From Pseudodesulfovibrio sp. (GTDB lineage: Bacteria; Desulfobacterota; Desulfovibrionia; Desulfovibrionales; Desulfovibrionaceae): a stretch of 33,226 bases of DNA. The position numbers and the translations under genes are program-made. Shown piece after piece: positions 1 through 7,176 of this stretch. The notes under the pieces are model-generated. The model was not told where the DNA came from and did not search any database. It saw only the letters and a program-made list of their open reading frames with translations. The stretch covers positions 1 through 33,226 of the forward strand of contig NZ_JAQUWN010000031.1 of assembly GCF_028692895.1 (NCBI RefSeq). The letters are read 5' to 3'. Numbering within the stretch: position 1 is the stretch's first letter; each line of letters begins with the position of its first letter.

Positions 1-1
1 C

Positions 2-463
2 CGCGTGGTGCGCGAGGGCGAGGCGGGCGAGGGCGTGATCCTCAAGGACCGCATCGCCGACGCCATGTTCCAGAACGTCCTCATGTACCCGGAGCAGTAT
101 TCCGTGCTGGCCACCACCAACCTGAACGGCGACTACATCTCCGACGCCCTGGCGGCGCAGGTGGGCGGCCTGGGCCTGGCCCCCGGCGTGAACATGGGCG
201 ACAAGCTCGCCTTTTTCGAGCCCACCCATGGCACGGCCCCGACCATCGCGGGCAAGGACCTGGCCAACCCCGGCTCCCTGATCCTGTCCGGGGCCATGCT
301 CCTGGAGCACATCGGCTGGTTCGAGGCCGCCAACCTGATCCACCGCGCGGTGGAGAAGGCCCTCTCGGCCAAGAAGGTCACGGTGGACCTGGCCTCCCAG
401 ATCCCCGGCGCGACCCAGGTCGGCTGCCAGGAGTTCGGCGAGATCCTGCTGGCCAACCTCTAG
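2..463 (+). CDS. icd: Isocitrate dehydrogenase, C-terminal part (5' end outside window)
   Basis: C-terminal 153 residues of a decarboxylating isocitrate dehydrogenase, the TCA-cycle enzyme that converts isocitrate to 2-oxoglutarate. The metal-binding NLNGDYISD segment, the cofactor-loop motif FEPTHGTAP and the NPGSLILSGAMLLEHIGW stretch align by eye with E. coli Icd. The frame is open from the window edge and stops at TAG 461-463, followed by a strong terminator, so the gene probably ends its transcript. Odd point: the residues that give E. coli Icd its NADP preference (K344, Y345, Y391, R395) are T, I, V and S here, and V351 is A, which suggests NAD use. An isopropylmalate or homoisocitrate dehydrogenase is less likely because the segment follows Icd throughout. 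Confidence 0.9.
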   Translation, partial: RVVREGEAGEGVILKDRIADAMFQNVLMYPEQYSVLATTNLNGDYISDALAAQVGGLGLAPGVNMGDKLAFFEPTHGTAPTIAGKDLANPGSLILSGAMLLEHIGWFEAANLIHRAVEKALSAKKVTVDLASQIPGATQVGCQEFGEILLANL

Positions 464-490
464 GCCGTCTTCTCGATACGTAAAAAAGCA

Positions 491-528
491 CCGGCCCGCC
501 GAGAAATCGGCGGGCCGGGCTTTTTTTT
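491..528. terminator. Rho-independent terminator, probably bidirectional
   Basis: Perfect 12-bp stem (491-502 with 507-518) around a GAAA tetraloop, followed by GC and eight T at 521-528. A run of six A at 482-487 gives a U-tract for the opposite strand, so it can end both icd (+) and the convergent trmO (-). Confidence 0.93.
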
Positions 529-566
529 GCGGCAGGCGGGTTGCCGCAAGTGGGGTATGGAGGTTG

Positions 567-1073
567 CTATTTGGGGGCGCATTCGGCGGCGAGTTCGACG
601 AAGCGATCGTCGCTGCGCACCGAGGCCGCGTTGCCGGACTTGCCCTCGAACCAGCCCACCCGGCGGGCGGGCCAGACATCGAAGTCCGGGACGTAGGGTT
701 TGATGTCGATGACGGGCGTGCCGTCCAGGACATCCACGTTGTCGAGCAGGAGGGTGTCTCCCCTCACGTCCAGCAGCCGCATGACCGAAAGCCCCATGGG
801 GTTCGGGCGCTTGGGCGAGCGCGTGGCGAAGATGCCGTGCGGGCTGTTGTCCAGGAACGGGGTCACCGTCAGGTCGAAGCCACAGATCTCGTGCAGGTGG
901 TAGAGGACAATCAGGTAGGAGAAGCCTTCGATATCCTTGAGGCCCTCGCGGAATTTCGGAAGCACGGTGATGGTGCCGTGCACCCCGGACGCGCCCGGCG
1001 GCTGGATCGGCATCCCCCGGACGTCGGTATGGGGGGTGTTGAAGTAGCCGATGGGCGTGTACGTAATCTGCAT
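567..1073 (-). CDS. trmO: tRNA (N6-threonylcarbamoyladenosine37-N6)-methyltransferase, TrmO/UPF0066 family
   Basis: 168-residue protein of the TsaA/TrmO beta-barrel family. The E. coli member uses S-adenosylmethionine to methylate t6A37 in tRNA-Thr. The family signature ATRSPKRPNPMGLS lies in the middle, preceded by LDNSPHGIF and followed by the NVDVLDGTPVIDIKPY segment that lines the SAM pocket in this family. The protein lacks the extra C-terminal domain of the E. coli enzyme, as many short homologues do. The ATG at 1073 has AGGAGG 6-7 nt upstream. It is a single gene on the minus strand, convergent with icd. A palindromic sigma-54-like sequence lies about 40-55 bp upstream. The family is certain; the exact tRNA substrate is inferred. 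Confidence 0.88.
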   Translation of the reverse strand: MQITYTPIGYFNTPHTDVRGMPIQPPGASGVHGTITVLPKFREGLKDIEGFSYLIVLYHLHEICGFDLTVTPFLDNSPHGIFATRSPKRPNPMGLSVMRLLDVRGDTLLLDNVDVLDGTPVIDIKPYVPDFDVWPARRVGWFEGKSGNAASVRSDDRFVELAAECAPK

Positions 1074-1112
1074 TGGGGCCTCCTGGCCGGTTGGCGTTCT
1101 GCATGGCTATAG

Positions 1113-1127
1113 GCACAATGCGTGCCA
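1113..1127 (-). promoter_or_regulatory. Sigma-54-like promoter or palindromic operator upstream of trmO
   Basis: On the minus strand the sequence reads TGGCACGCATTGTGC: GG and GC separated by 10 nt, matching the -24/-12 consensus except one base in the -12 element. The same bases form an inverted repeat GGCAC-N5-GTGCC (1112-1126), so it could equally be a protein-binding palindrome. Spacing to the trmO start (1073) is suitable. Confidence 0.35.
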
Positions 1128-1195
1128 ATGTGCTCATGTGAATGATTTCGGCGTGTTGGGGGACCAACATGCCGACGCGGGCCTGTCGTAGATGA

Positions 1196-1236
1196 CAATT
1201 GTGTAGTAGCTGAAATACAAAAACGTACACAAATTG
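1196..1236. promoter_or_regulatory. Spaced inverted repeat between trmO and csaA
   Basis: CAATTGTGTA (1196-1205) and TACACAAATTG (1226-1236) are reverse complements apart from one extra A, with a 20-nt spacer. This is the AT-rich part of the divergent intergenic region, so it is a plausible operator or promoter-proximal hairpin. No regulator is identified. Confidence 0.35.
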
Positions 1237-1299
1237 GTGGGAAGCAGGGCGGACGGACCGGGGTCGCGCGGCTGCAGGCTGATCGGCGGGGAATTTCTT

Positions 1300-1315
1300 T
1301 TGCGCCGGGGCGCAA
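1300..1315 (+). promoter_or_regulatory. Perfect 7-2-7 palindrome in csaA leader
   Basis: TTGCGCC-GG-GGCGCAA, ending about 20 nt before the csaA Shine-Dalgarno sequence. It could be an operator or a short leader hairpin; no T-tract follows, so it is not a terminator. Confidence 0.35.
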
Positions 1316-1345
1316 GGTGATAGCCCTTTTCACAAGGAGATTTTC

Positions 1346-1681
1346 ATGGAAACCATCGATTGGAACGACTTTGCGAAGGTGGAGCTGCGCGTGGGCACGG
1401 TGGTGCGCGCGGAGCCTTTTCCCGAGGCGCGCCGCCCGGCCTGCAAGCTGTGGGTGGATTTCGGCCCCGAGGTGGGCGAGCGCAAGTCCAGCGCGCAGAT
1501 CACCGAGCTGTATACGCTCACGGAATTGGTCGGCAAGCAGGTCATCGGCGTGGTCAACTTTCCGCACAAGCAGATCGGCCCGATGCGCTCCGAGTGCCTG
1601 GTCTGCGGCTTCTACCGCGAGGACGGCGTGGTCCTGGCCGTGCCGGACAAGCCCGTGCCCGACGGCCTCAAGCTGGGGTAG
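1346..1681 (+). CDS. csaA: CsaA-like tRNA-binding-domain protein
   Basis: 111-residue stand-alone EMAP-II/tRNA-binding OB-fold protein. The family includes B. subtilis CsaA, a dimeric export-related chaperone, and the anticodon-arm-binding domains of MetRS and PheT. The core [19 protein letters not shown], the [10 protein letters not shown] strand and the [17 protein letters not shown] segment are the family hallmarks, and the length equals that of known CsaA proteins (about 110). The ATG at 1346 has AAGGAG 7 nt upstream. It is monocistronic, ending 7 bp before the stop of the convergent DUF488 gene. RNA binding is expected from the family; a chaperone role is inference. Confidence 0.85.
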   Translation: METIDWNDFAKVELRVGTVVRAEPFPEARRPACKLWVDFGPEVGERKSSAQITELYTLTELVGKQVIGVVNFPHKQIGPMRSECLVCGFYREDGVVLAVPDKPVPDGLKLG

Positions 1682-1688
1682 GCCTTGG

Positions 1689-2132
1689 TCAGATGTGCCA
1701 GACCGAGAGGCCGGGCAGGCGCTTGGCCAGGTATTCGGCCACCAGGCGGCGGTGGCACTGCTCGGGCGTGGGCTCGCTGCACAGCAGGCAGGCACGGTCG
1801 AGGTCCAGGGCGGCCGCCCGCTTCTCGATGGCGCGCCGGGCGAGCAGACCGTTGAATTCCCGTTCGTAGGTCTCCCAGGTCATGCCCTTTTTCTTCTTGA
1901 AGGCGTCCAGGATTTCCTGGGTGGGGGCCCACTCGGGCAGGTGCAGATAAGCCGCGCCGCAGATTTCCCGCAGGAAGTAGGGCAGGTCGCGGCCCTTGGT
2001 GAAGCCCGCCAACTGGGACTGGTTGCTCAGCCGGATGTCGATCAGGGTGGCTGTCCTGACCTTCTTCAGGGCCCCGAAGAATTCCTCGGCGGATTTTTTC
2101 GTGAAGCCGATGGTGTACAGGCGCGTGCTCAT
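1689..2132 (-). CDS. DUF488 family protein (second of two tandem copies)
   Basis: 147-residue DUF488 protein. It begins MSTRLYTIGF, a typical family N-terminus, has the D32-I-R34 motif, and carries the conserved C-terminal LLCSE-x5-CHRRLVAEYLA with C118, E120, C126, H127 and R128. The family fold is known but the biochemical activity is not established to my knowledge; the conserved Asp/Arg and Cys/His set suggests an enzyme or metal/nucleotide site. Its ATG (2132-2130) overlaps the TGA of the upstream DUF488 gene in an ATGA, so translation is probably coupled. It is the last gene of a three-gene minus-strand operon and is only distantly similar to its neighbour, so this is not a recent duplication. 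Confidence 0.85.
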   Translation of the reverse strand: MSTRLYTIGFTKKSAEEFFGALKKVRTATLIDIRLSNQSQLAGFTKGRDLPYFLREICGAAYLHLPEWAPTQEILDAFKKKKGMTWETYEREFNGLLARRAIEKRAAALDLDRACLLCSEPTPEQCHRRLVAEYLAKRLPGLSVWHI

Positions 2133-2737
2133 GGCGTCTCCCTTGTTTCCTCTTCGTGTTCCGCGCGGTAGGCGATCCGCCGGCCCTGGAGCCGGTAGGC
2201 CCGGTCCAGCTCCCGCCCGTCCGGGTTCAGCCCCGGCAGGAGGGCCTGGTCCAGGTCGTGCAGGGCGAGCAGGCGTTGTTCCAGGGCGGCCTGGGACTCC
2301 AGCGATCCGTCGGCCAGGATGTGCCGGATGTCGAGCTCGTCCCTGAGCCTCCGGGCCACCAGGATGGTCCGGTGGCAGGTCACGGGGTCCTTCTCCGCGC
2401 ACATGAGGGCCAGGGTGTAGCGCTCCGCCCCGCGCCGGATGCGCTCCAGGCCCTCCCGGAAAACCGGGTGGGCGGCGATCAGGTCGTAGTCGGCCGTCCC
2501 GTCCACGTACACGGACGGGTCCTCGAAGCGCGCGCCCACGCAGTCGCCCAGGAACACGTAGGCCACGCCGCTCGCCTTCAGGAACCGCCGGATCTGGTCG
2601 GTGTTGAACTCCGGCCGGTGCGCGCTGTAGGGCATGGAGCGAACGTCCGCCACGGCGGTCACGGCGTGGCGGCGCAGGAGGGCCAGGAATTCCTCCGGGG
2701 TGTGGGGCGAGTAGCCGATGGTGTAGAGTCGTTGCAA
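2129..2737 (-). CDS. DUF488 family protein (first of two tandem copies), TTG start
   Basis: 202-residue DUF488 protein. N-terminal RLYTIGYSPHTPEEFLALL, D31-V-R33 followed by SMPYSAHRPEFN, and C113-A-E115 ... C121-H-R123 match the family pattern. The C-terminal 50 residues are charged and specific to this copy. The start is TTG at 2737, with AAAGG a few nt upstream overlapping the stop of the preceding gene; no ATG or GTG fits better because the family N-terminus begins immediately. It sits 7 bp after the dual-OB-like gene and overlaps the next DUF488 gene by 4 bp, so the three proteins are likely made together. Function is unknown; related genes are reported near mobile or defence loci, but that link is inference here. 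Confidence 0.85.
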   Translation of the reverse strand: MQRLYTIGYSPHTPEEFLALLRRHAVTAVADVRSMPYSAHRPEFNTDQIRRFLKASGVAYVFLGDCVGARFEDPSVYVDGTADYDLIAAHPVFREGLERIRRGAERYTLALMCAEKDPVTCHRTILVARRLRDELDIRHILADGSLESQAALEQRLLALHDLDQALLPGLNPDGRELDRAYRLQGRRIAYRAEHEEETRETP

Positions 2738-2744
2738 TCTGCCT

Positions 2745-3446
2745 TTATCCTTCGATGAACCCCCGGGTGCCGGGCAGCCAGTCGGGGAACGTATAGACGC
2801 CGTTGACCTGGAGCCAGAAGCCGTCGTGTCCGTTCTTTTCCCAGCGCCGCCCGATGCCCACCCGCAGGTAGGCTTCCCGCTGCCGGTGCAGGAACGCGTT
2901 CAGGTGGTCGGCGGCGTCGGCGTTGTACCCGGCAGCATACTCGCGCAGCTTGAGGTCGGCAACGGGCAGACGGAAGAACTTTTCCCCGGCGGGGTCGGTG
3001 AAGGTGAACCGGAGCCGGTCCCCCTGAAACTGGTCGGGAGCGAACCTTCCCTGGCGCGGGTCGATCCGCACGGTGACGATGGACCGGTCCGGGGGCGCGT
3101 CCCAGGGGACGCACTTGTTGTATTCCGGCAGGTCCCGGCCGAACCCCTCCGCCACCGAGTCGGCGCAATCGGCTTCAAGCCGGGCGCGGAAGTCCTTGGC
3201 CCGGCTGTAGTGCGCGAAGTGGACGTTTTTGCGGCGGCAGTCCTCGGTGTGCGGCGGCTCGGACTGGACCGCGGGAAGGAAGTCGCCCTCCAGCACCGTG
3301 CCCGCCAGGATGTTCAGGTGGGCGCATTCGCCCTTGGAAAAGTAGCTCTCGGTGGGCCGCAGGCAGCGACCGTCCTCGCACAGGCCCGCGACGCAGTGGA
3401 AATTGGGATTGTGGAATTCCGTGAAGTCGGTGACGACGAACAGCAT
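2745..3446 (-). CDS. Dual OB-domain-like protein, first gene of the DUF488 cassette
   Basis: 233-residue protein. The N-terminus MLFVVTDFTEFHNP followed by HCVAGLCEDGRCLRP, and the C-terminal YLRVGIGRRWE ... WLQVNGVYTFPDW, resemble what databases call a dual OB-containing domain (DuOB): two beta-barrels separated by a linker with scattered Cys and His. I recognise this from memory only. The start is ATG 3446 because GGAG sits 8 nt upstream and the family N-terminus begins there; an in-frame upstream ATG would add 33 unlike residues running through the promoter. There is no signal peptide or membrane segment. It heads an operon with two DUF488 genes (7-bp gap, then a 4-bp overlap). OB folds suggest nucleic-acid or nucleotide binding; the actual role is unknown. 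Confidence 0.7.
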   Translation of the reverse strand: MLFVVTDFTEFHNPNFHCVAGLCEDGRCLRPTESYFSKGECAHLNILAGTVLEGDFLPAVQSEPPHTEDCRRKNVHFAHYSRAKDFRARLEADCADSVAEGFGRDLPEYNKCVPWDAPPDRSIVTVRIDPRQGRFAPDQFQGDRLRFTFTDPAGEKFFRLPVADLKLREYAAGYNADAADHLNAFLHRQREAYLRVGIGRRWEKNGHDGFWLQVNGVYTFPDWLPGTRGFIEG

Positions 3447-3509
3447 GGCATGCTCCGTAAATGGGATGAACGCGCCGCCCTGTCGCGGGCTGCGCCGGAA
3501 ACATGCGAA

Positions 3510-3538
3510 GGTATATTTTATCGTTATACAAATATCAA
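3510..3538 (-). promoter_or_regulatory. Sigma-70-type promoter of the dual-OB/DUF488 operon
   Basis: On the minus strand TTGATA (3538-3533), a 17-nt spacer, then TATACC (3515-3510). The surrounding 50 bp are strikingly AT-rich compared with the rest of the window. The predicted start point is about 55 nt upstream of the first gene. Confidence 0.65.
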
Positions 3539-3581
3539 GCGGCAATATAAAAGATTCGAAGGAGCCCGGCGCTGCGGGGGA

Positions 3582-3803
3582 TCAGAACGTGATCTCGGCG
3601 GCCGGCATGACCCGGCAGAAGCGGCGGATCAGCACGTCGTTGAACAGGGCGACGATGGTTGCGGCCGAAGCCATGGGTTTGTCGTAGGTGGAGTGGCCGT
3701 CCTCCGCCAGCACGGACTCGTCCCCGCGGTAGAGGCCGCATCTCGGTTCCTCGAACATGATGTTTTGCACGTCCACGACGACGAGCGCGGTTTCGGACGC
3801 CAT
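3582..3803 (-). pseudogene. Internally deleted isochorismatase-like cysteine hydrolase remnant
   Basis: Open frame of 73 codons made of two ends of an isochorismatase-family hydrolase. Residues 6-32 are a normal N-terminus (TALVVVDVQN with catalytic-type D11), and residues 36-73 match the C-terminal end (GHSTYDKPMASAATIVALFND ... VMPAAEITF). The middle of about 100 residues, including the catalytic Lys and Cys that intact members (about 180 aa) need, is absent, and the reading frame is kept across the join near residue 33. It follows the MoeA-PBP gene by 8 bp with only a weak ribosome site. It is most likely a deletion pseudogene; a functional miniprotein cannot be excluded. Confidence 0.72.
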
Positions 3804-3811
3804 GCCTATTC

Positions 3812-5776
3812 TTATAATGATGGCTGGCCGAGGCCCATGCCGGGCTTCATTTCCTGGCCGGTCAGGTCGGTTTCGTAGCCGCCCAGGGCGGCGATCTCCC
3901 GTTTCACCTCGTCGGTGCGGATCAGGGCGAGCAGGGTGACGATCCTCGGGTCGTCCAGGTATTGCTCCGGGATGACCAGGTCGTAGCGCTCGTGGGCCAG
4001 GGGCACGAAGTCCAGGCCCAGGGCCTTGGCCGCCGCGTAGATGCCCAGGCCGCAGTCCGCCGCGCCGGTGAGCACGTTCACGGCCACGGCCATGTGGGTG
4101 AATTCCTCGTTCGCATACCCGCGCACGGCCGAGGGCGCGATGCCCGCGGACTTGAGGTGGTGGTCCAGAAGGATGCGCGTGCCCGCGCCGCGCTGGCGGT
4201 TGATGAAGGTCAGGTCCTCTCGGGAGAGGTCGTTGACGGATTTGACGCCCAGCGGATTTCCCTTGGCGACGATGAGCCCCTGGTGGCGGATGGCGAGGTT
4301 GACCACGGCCACGGGCAGCCCCTCCAGGTAGCGCGAGATGAACGGGAAGTTGAAGTCCCGCGTCTCGGGATCGAAGAGGTGGGAGCCCGCGAACAGGGCG
4401 GAGCCCGCCTTGAGCGCGGTCAGCCCGCCCATGGACCCGGCGTGGCTGGAGACCAGCCGGAGCGGCTCGGGCAGCCCCATGAGCTCGTTGGCCAGGAGGT
4501 CCAGGGTGTTGTCGTGGCTGCCTACGTGGACGAGCACGCGGTCCAGCTCCGAGCGGGGCGCGAGCAGTTCGGCGGCCAGGGTTTCGCCCGCCTCCGCGCC
4601 CTCGGCGTTTTCCGGGATGTAGGCCACGGCCTGGGCCTTGGTCATGGTGGTTATCATGCCCGCGCCGCGCGCCAGCGGCGCGCCCACGATGCGGTCGCCG
4701 ATGCGCCCGGCGGCCAGGCGGATTGCCTCGCGCATTCCGGGGCGCGACGGGGTCTTGCGCGCCAGCACGACCTCGGCCATGGCCGGCTCGCGCGGGGCCG
4801 CGCGGCCGAGCCAGGCCACCAGCGGGCCGAGAATCTTTTCGTGGCAGACCACGGCGGAGACCGGGTAGCCCGGCGCGCCCACCAGGAGCCGTCCGGGATG
4901 GCCGCTGCGCTCGTCCGAGACGGCCAGCAGGGTCGGCTTGCCCGGCATGACCGAGATGCCGTGGACCAGGACCCGGCCGATGGATTCGAAAACCTTGCGC
5001 GAGTAGTCCTTGCTCCCGGCGCTGGAGCCCGCGCCGACCACCACGACGTGGCAGCCGTCGCTGAGCGCGCCGAGCACGGCCGCGCGCAGGGTGGCCTCGT
5101 CGTCGCGCACCGGGGCGGACCAGCTCGCGTCCGCGCCCCAGCCGCGCGCGTAGGCCATGAAGACCTGGGAGTTGGACTCGATGACCTGCCCGGGGCCCGG
5201 CGCGGGGTGGTCCAGGAAATTCAGCACCTCGTCGCCCGTGGGCAGGAATCGGGCGCGCACCCGCCGGTGCACCTCGATCTCGTAGATGCCCGCCGAGAGC
5301 AGGGCGCCGATGTCGCAGGGCGCGAGCCGCCGGTTCTGGGGCAGGAGCAGCTCGGTGGCCACGATGTCCTCGCCGATGCGTCGGACGTGCTGCCAGGGAA
5401 AGGCGGGCTTCTCGATCTCCACGGTGTCCGCGTCCTTCTGGACCACGTCTTCGATCATGACCACCGCGTTCATGCCCTCGGGCAGCGGGTTGCCGGTGTT
5501 GACGAAGACGAATCCCTCGCCGTGGGCCAGGGCCGTGGGCTCGTCCTCCCGCGCCCGGAAGGTGGCTTCGGCCCGGACCGCGATGCCGTCCATGGCCGCC
5601 GAGTGGTAGGTGGGGGAGGAATAGCGGGCGATGACCGGAGCGGCCGTGACCCGGCCCGCGGCCTCGTGGGTGGGGATGGTCTCGGCGCCGAGGAGGGCGG
5701 CCCGGTCCAGGGCGTCCTTGGCCAGGGCGACGGCTTCCTCGGGCGCGACGGTCTTCAGGTAGATGTTTCTGCTCAT
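3812..5776 (-). CDS. moeA: MoeA-type molybdopterin molybdotransferase fused to a periplasmic-binding-like domain
   Basis: 654 residues in two parts. Residues 1-405 are MoeA-like, the enzyme that inserts molybdate into adenylylated molybdopterin: SAAMDGIAVRA (59-69), NTGNPLPEGMNAVVMIED (93-110), GAGSSAGSKDYS (248-259), MPGKPT (277-282) and GAPGYPVSAVV (300-310). Residues about 415-645 form a substrate-binding-protein-like module with the typical FINRQRGAGTR (524-534). It has no signal peptide, so this module is cytoplasmic and may sense or deliver oxyanion. Such fusions are known in archaea and Desulfovibrio; stand-alone MoeA is about 400 aa. The ATG at 5776 has AAAGGAGG upstream. It follows the M29 peptidase gene by 98 bp and may be co-transcribed with it. 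Tungstate rather than molybdate is possible. Confidence 0.87.
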   Translation of the reverse strand: MSRNIYLKTVAPEEAVALAKDALDRAALLGAETIPTHEAAGRVTAAPVIARYSSPTYHSAAMDGIAVRAEATFRAREDEPTALAHGEGFVFVNTGNPLPEGMNAVVMIEDVVQKDADTVEIEKPAFPWQHVRRIGEDIVATELLLPQNRRLAPCDIGALLSAGIYEIEVHRRVRARFLPTGDEVLNFLDHPAPGPGQVIESNSQVFMAYARGWGADASWSAPVRDDEATLRAAVLGALSDGCHVVVVGAGSSAGSKDYSRKVFESIGRVLVHGISVMPGKPTLLAVSDERSGHPGRLLVGAPGYPVSAVVCHEKILGPLVAWLGRAAPREPAMAEVVLARKTPSRPGMREAIRLAAGRIGDRIVGAPLARGAGMITTMTKAQAVAYIPENAEGAEAGETLAAELLAPRSELDRVLVHVGSHDNTLDLLANELMGLPEPLRLVSSHAGSMGGLTALKAGSALFAGSHLFDPETRDFNFPFISRYLEGLPVAVVNLAIRHQGLIVAKGNPLGVKSVNDLSREDLTFINRQRGAGTRILLDHHLKSAGIAPSAVRGYANEEFTHMAVAVNVLTGAADCGLGIYAAAKALGLDFVPLAHERYDLVIPEQYLDDPRIVTLLALIRTDEVKREIAALGGYETDLTGQEMKPGMGLGQPSL

Positions 5777-5830
5777 GGGGCCTCCTTTCTGCTTGGAGCC
5801 GGCATTGTCCGGACGGGCGGGCGGATGCGG

Positions 5831-5863
5831 TCCGGAAAAGGGGTTCCGATCCCCTTTCCCGGA
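5831..5863 (-). other. Hairpin between M29 peptidase and moeA genes
   Basis: 13-bp stem with one mismatch (5831-5843 with 5851-5863) and a 7-nt loop. No U-tract follows on either strand, so a processing or mRNA-stability hairpin is more likely than a terminator. Nothing else was seen in the 98-bp gap apart from the moeA ribosome site. Confidence 0.45.
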
Positions 5864-5874
5864 CGCCTGCGCCG

Positions 5875-7077
5875 CTAGTCGTTCCGGAACTGGCCGTCCC
5901 GGTAGATGACCAGTTCCTCGCCCCCCCGCAGGGTAGCGGTGACGGTTTTGCGTTCGGTGTTGACCAGGTCCCAGTGCAGGGCCGAGTCATTGAAGCCGAG
6001 GGCCTCCTTTTTGGCCGCGTCCAGGGTGGACTGGTCGCCCGCGAAGGTGTCGGAGTAGGACGCGCCCACGGCCACGTGGCAGTTGCCCTGCTCGCCGCCG
6101 AAGTTCTCGTCGAACAGGGTGTTGGCCATGAAGGCGCTGATCTTGGAGAAGCGGCGGTCGGTCAGGGAGAACTCGCCCAGGCGGCTCGCGCCTTCGTCCA
6201 GGGTCAGTTGCTTGGCCACGAAGTCTCCGCCGGTCCTGGCCTCGGTCTTGACGGCCACGCCTTTCTCGAAGGTCAGGCGCACCCCCTCCACGAAGTTGCC
6301 GGAGCGGAAGGAGGGCTGGTCCGCGTAGTAGACGCCCTCGGTGCCGCGCCAGTCGGGCGAGAGGAATATCTCGAAGGAGGGGATGTTGTGGCCGGACACG
6401 CCGAGCCAGCGGCGCTGCTCGCCGGGGACCACGATCAGGTCGGTGTGCTCGCTCTCTATGCGCAGGTGTTCGACGTCGAGGGCGTTGAGCCACGCCTTGA
6501 CCTTTTCCGCCTCGTCGAAAATCTCAGCCCACTTGGCGGGCGGGTCCTCGTGGTCCAGGAAGCAGGCGCGGGCCACCTGGGCCTTGAAGTCGTCCATGGA
6601 CAGCCCGGCCGCCTCGGCCATGGCCGCCGTGGGGTAGAGGCAGAGCGTCCAGCCGAACTCGCCGGTCTGCTCGCGTTGGTCCATGATGTCGCGCATGAAC
6701 TTGCGGGCCACGGCCGCCGTGCCGATGCGGCGCGGGTCCACCTGCTGGAGGTGGGTCAGCGAGGCCGGGGCGATGAGCGAGATCAGGCCGGAGAGCCCGC
6801 CCACGAACTCGCGGTCGCCCGCCGGTACGGCCTTGAGCTGGGCCTCGCCGCCCTTGCCGTAGAAGGAGAGCTCCATGCCGGGTGTCAGGTTCTGGCGCGG
6901 GATGGGGTTCAGCCCCTTGTCCACGAGCATGTCGAAAACCGCCTCGGCCAGGGGCAGCGCCTCGGCGTCGAAACGGAGCAGGATGAAGTCGCCGGGGGCG
7001 TAGGGCTTGGTCCGGGCGGTGGAGAGTCCCCACCACAGGGTGCGGGCGTATTTGCGTAGTTCGTCGTTGGTGAACAT
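5875..7077 (-). CDS. M29 family aminopeptidase (AmpS/PepS-like)
   Basis: 400-residue metallo-aminopeptidase of the thermophilic-type M29 family, which removes N-terminal residues from peptides in the cytoplasm using two metal ions. Metal-ligand motifs are in order: NIPSFEIF (E236), RLGEFSL (E302), NTLFDEN (E324), NCHVAVGASYSD (H334, Y341) and SALHWD (H368, D370). Length equals the family's usual 400-410. There is no signal peptide. The ATG at 7077 is preceded by AAGGAA at 7 nt and by a good sigma-70 promoter at 7119-7147. It is divergent from the ferredoxin gene and probably co-transcribed with moeA downstream. Assignment to the family is firm; substrate preference is unknown. Confidence 0.88.
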   Translation of the reverse strand: MFTNDELRKYARTLWWGLSTARTKPYAPGDFILLRFDAEALPLAEAVFDMLVDKGLNPIPRQNLTPGMELSFYGKGGEAQLKAVPAGDREFVGGLSGLISLIAPASLTHLQQVDPRRIGTAAVARKFMRDIMDQREQTGEFGWTLCLYPTAAMAEAAGLSMDDFKAQVARACFLDHEDPPAKWAEIFDEAEKVKAWLNALDVEHLRIESEHTDLIVVPGEQRRWLGVSGHNIPSFEIFLSPDWRGTEGVYYADQPSFRSGNFVEGVRLTFEKGVAVKTEARTGGDFVAKQLTLDEGASRLGEFSLTDRRFSKISAFMANTLFDENFGGEQGNCHVAVGASYSDTFAGDQSTLDAAKKEALGFNDSALHWDLVNTERKTVTATLRGGEELVIYRDGQFRND

Positions 7078-7118
7078 GGGATTCCTTGCTGACGTTTGGG
7101 TTTGCTTCCGATGCCTGG

Positions 7119-7147
7119 ACGATAGACCACTTGAGGGCCATTCTCAA
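7119..7147 (-). promoter_or_regulatory. Sigma-70-type promoter of the M29 peptidase gene
   Basis: Minus-strand TTGAGA (7147-7142), 17-nt spacer, TATCGT (7124-7119). The predicted start is about 35 nt before the coding start. Confidence 0.6.
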
Positions 7148-7176
7148 CCGTTCTCTGAGCGATCCTTGCGGGCGGG

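Noticed and set aside
5831-5863. Terminator between the M29 gene and moeA
   Set aside because: A good stem but no U-tract on the minus strand, so it is listed only as a hairpin.
3582-5990. Very long minus-strand frame covering moeA
   Set aside because: Out of frame with the clear MoeA-PBP protein and of Arg/Gly/Pro-rich composition typical of high-GC shadow frames; only its last 73 codons are meaningful.
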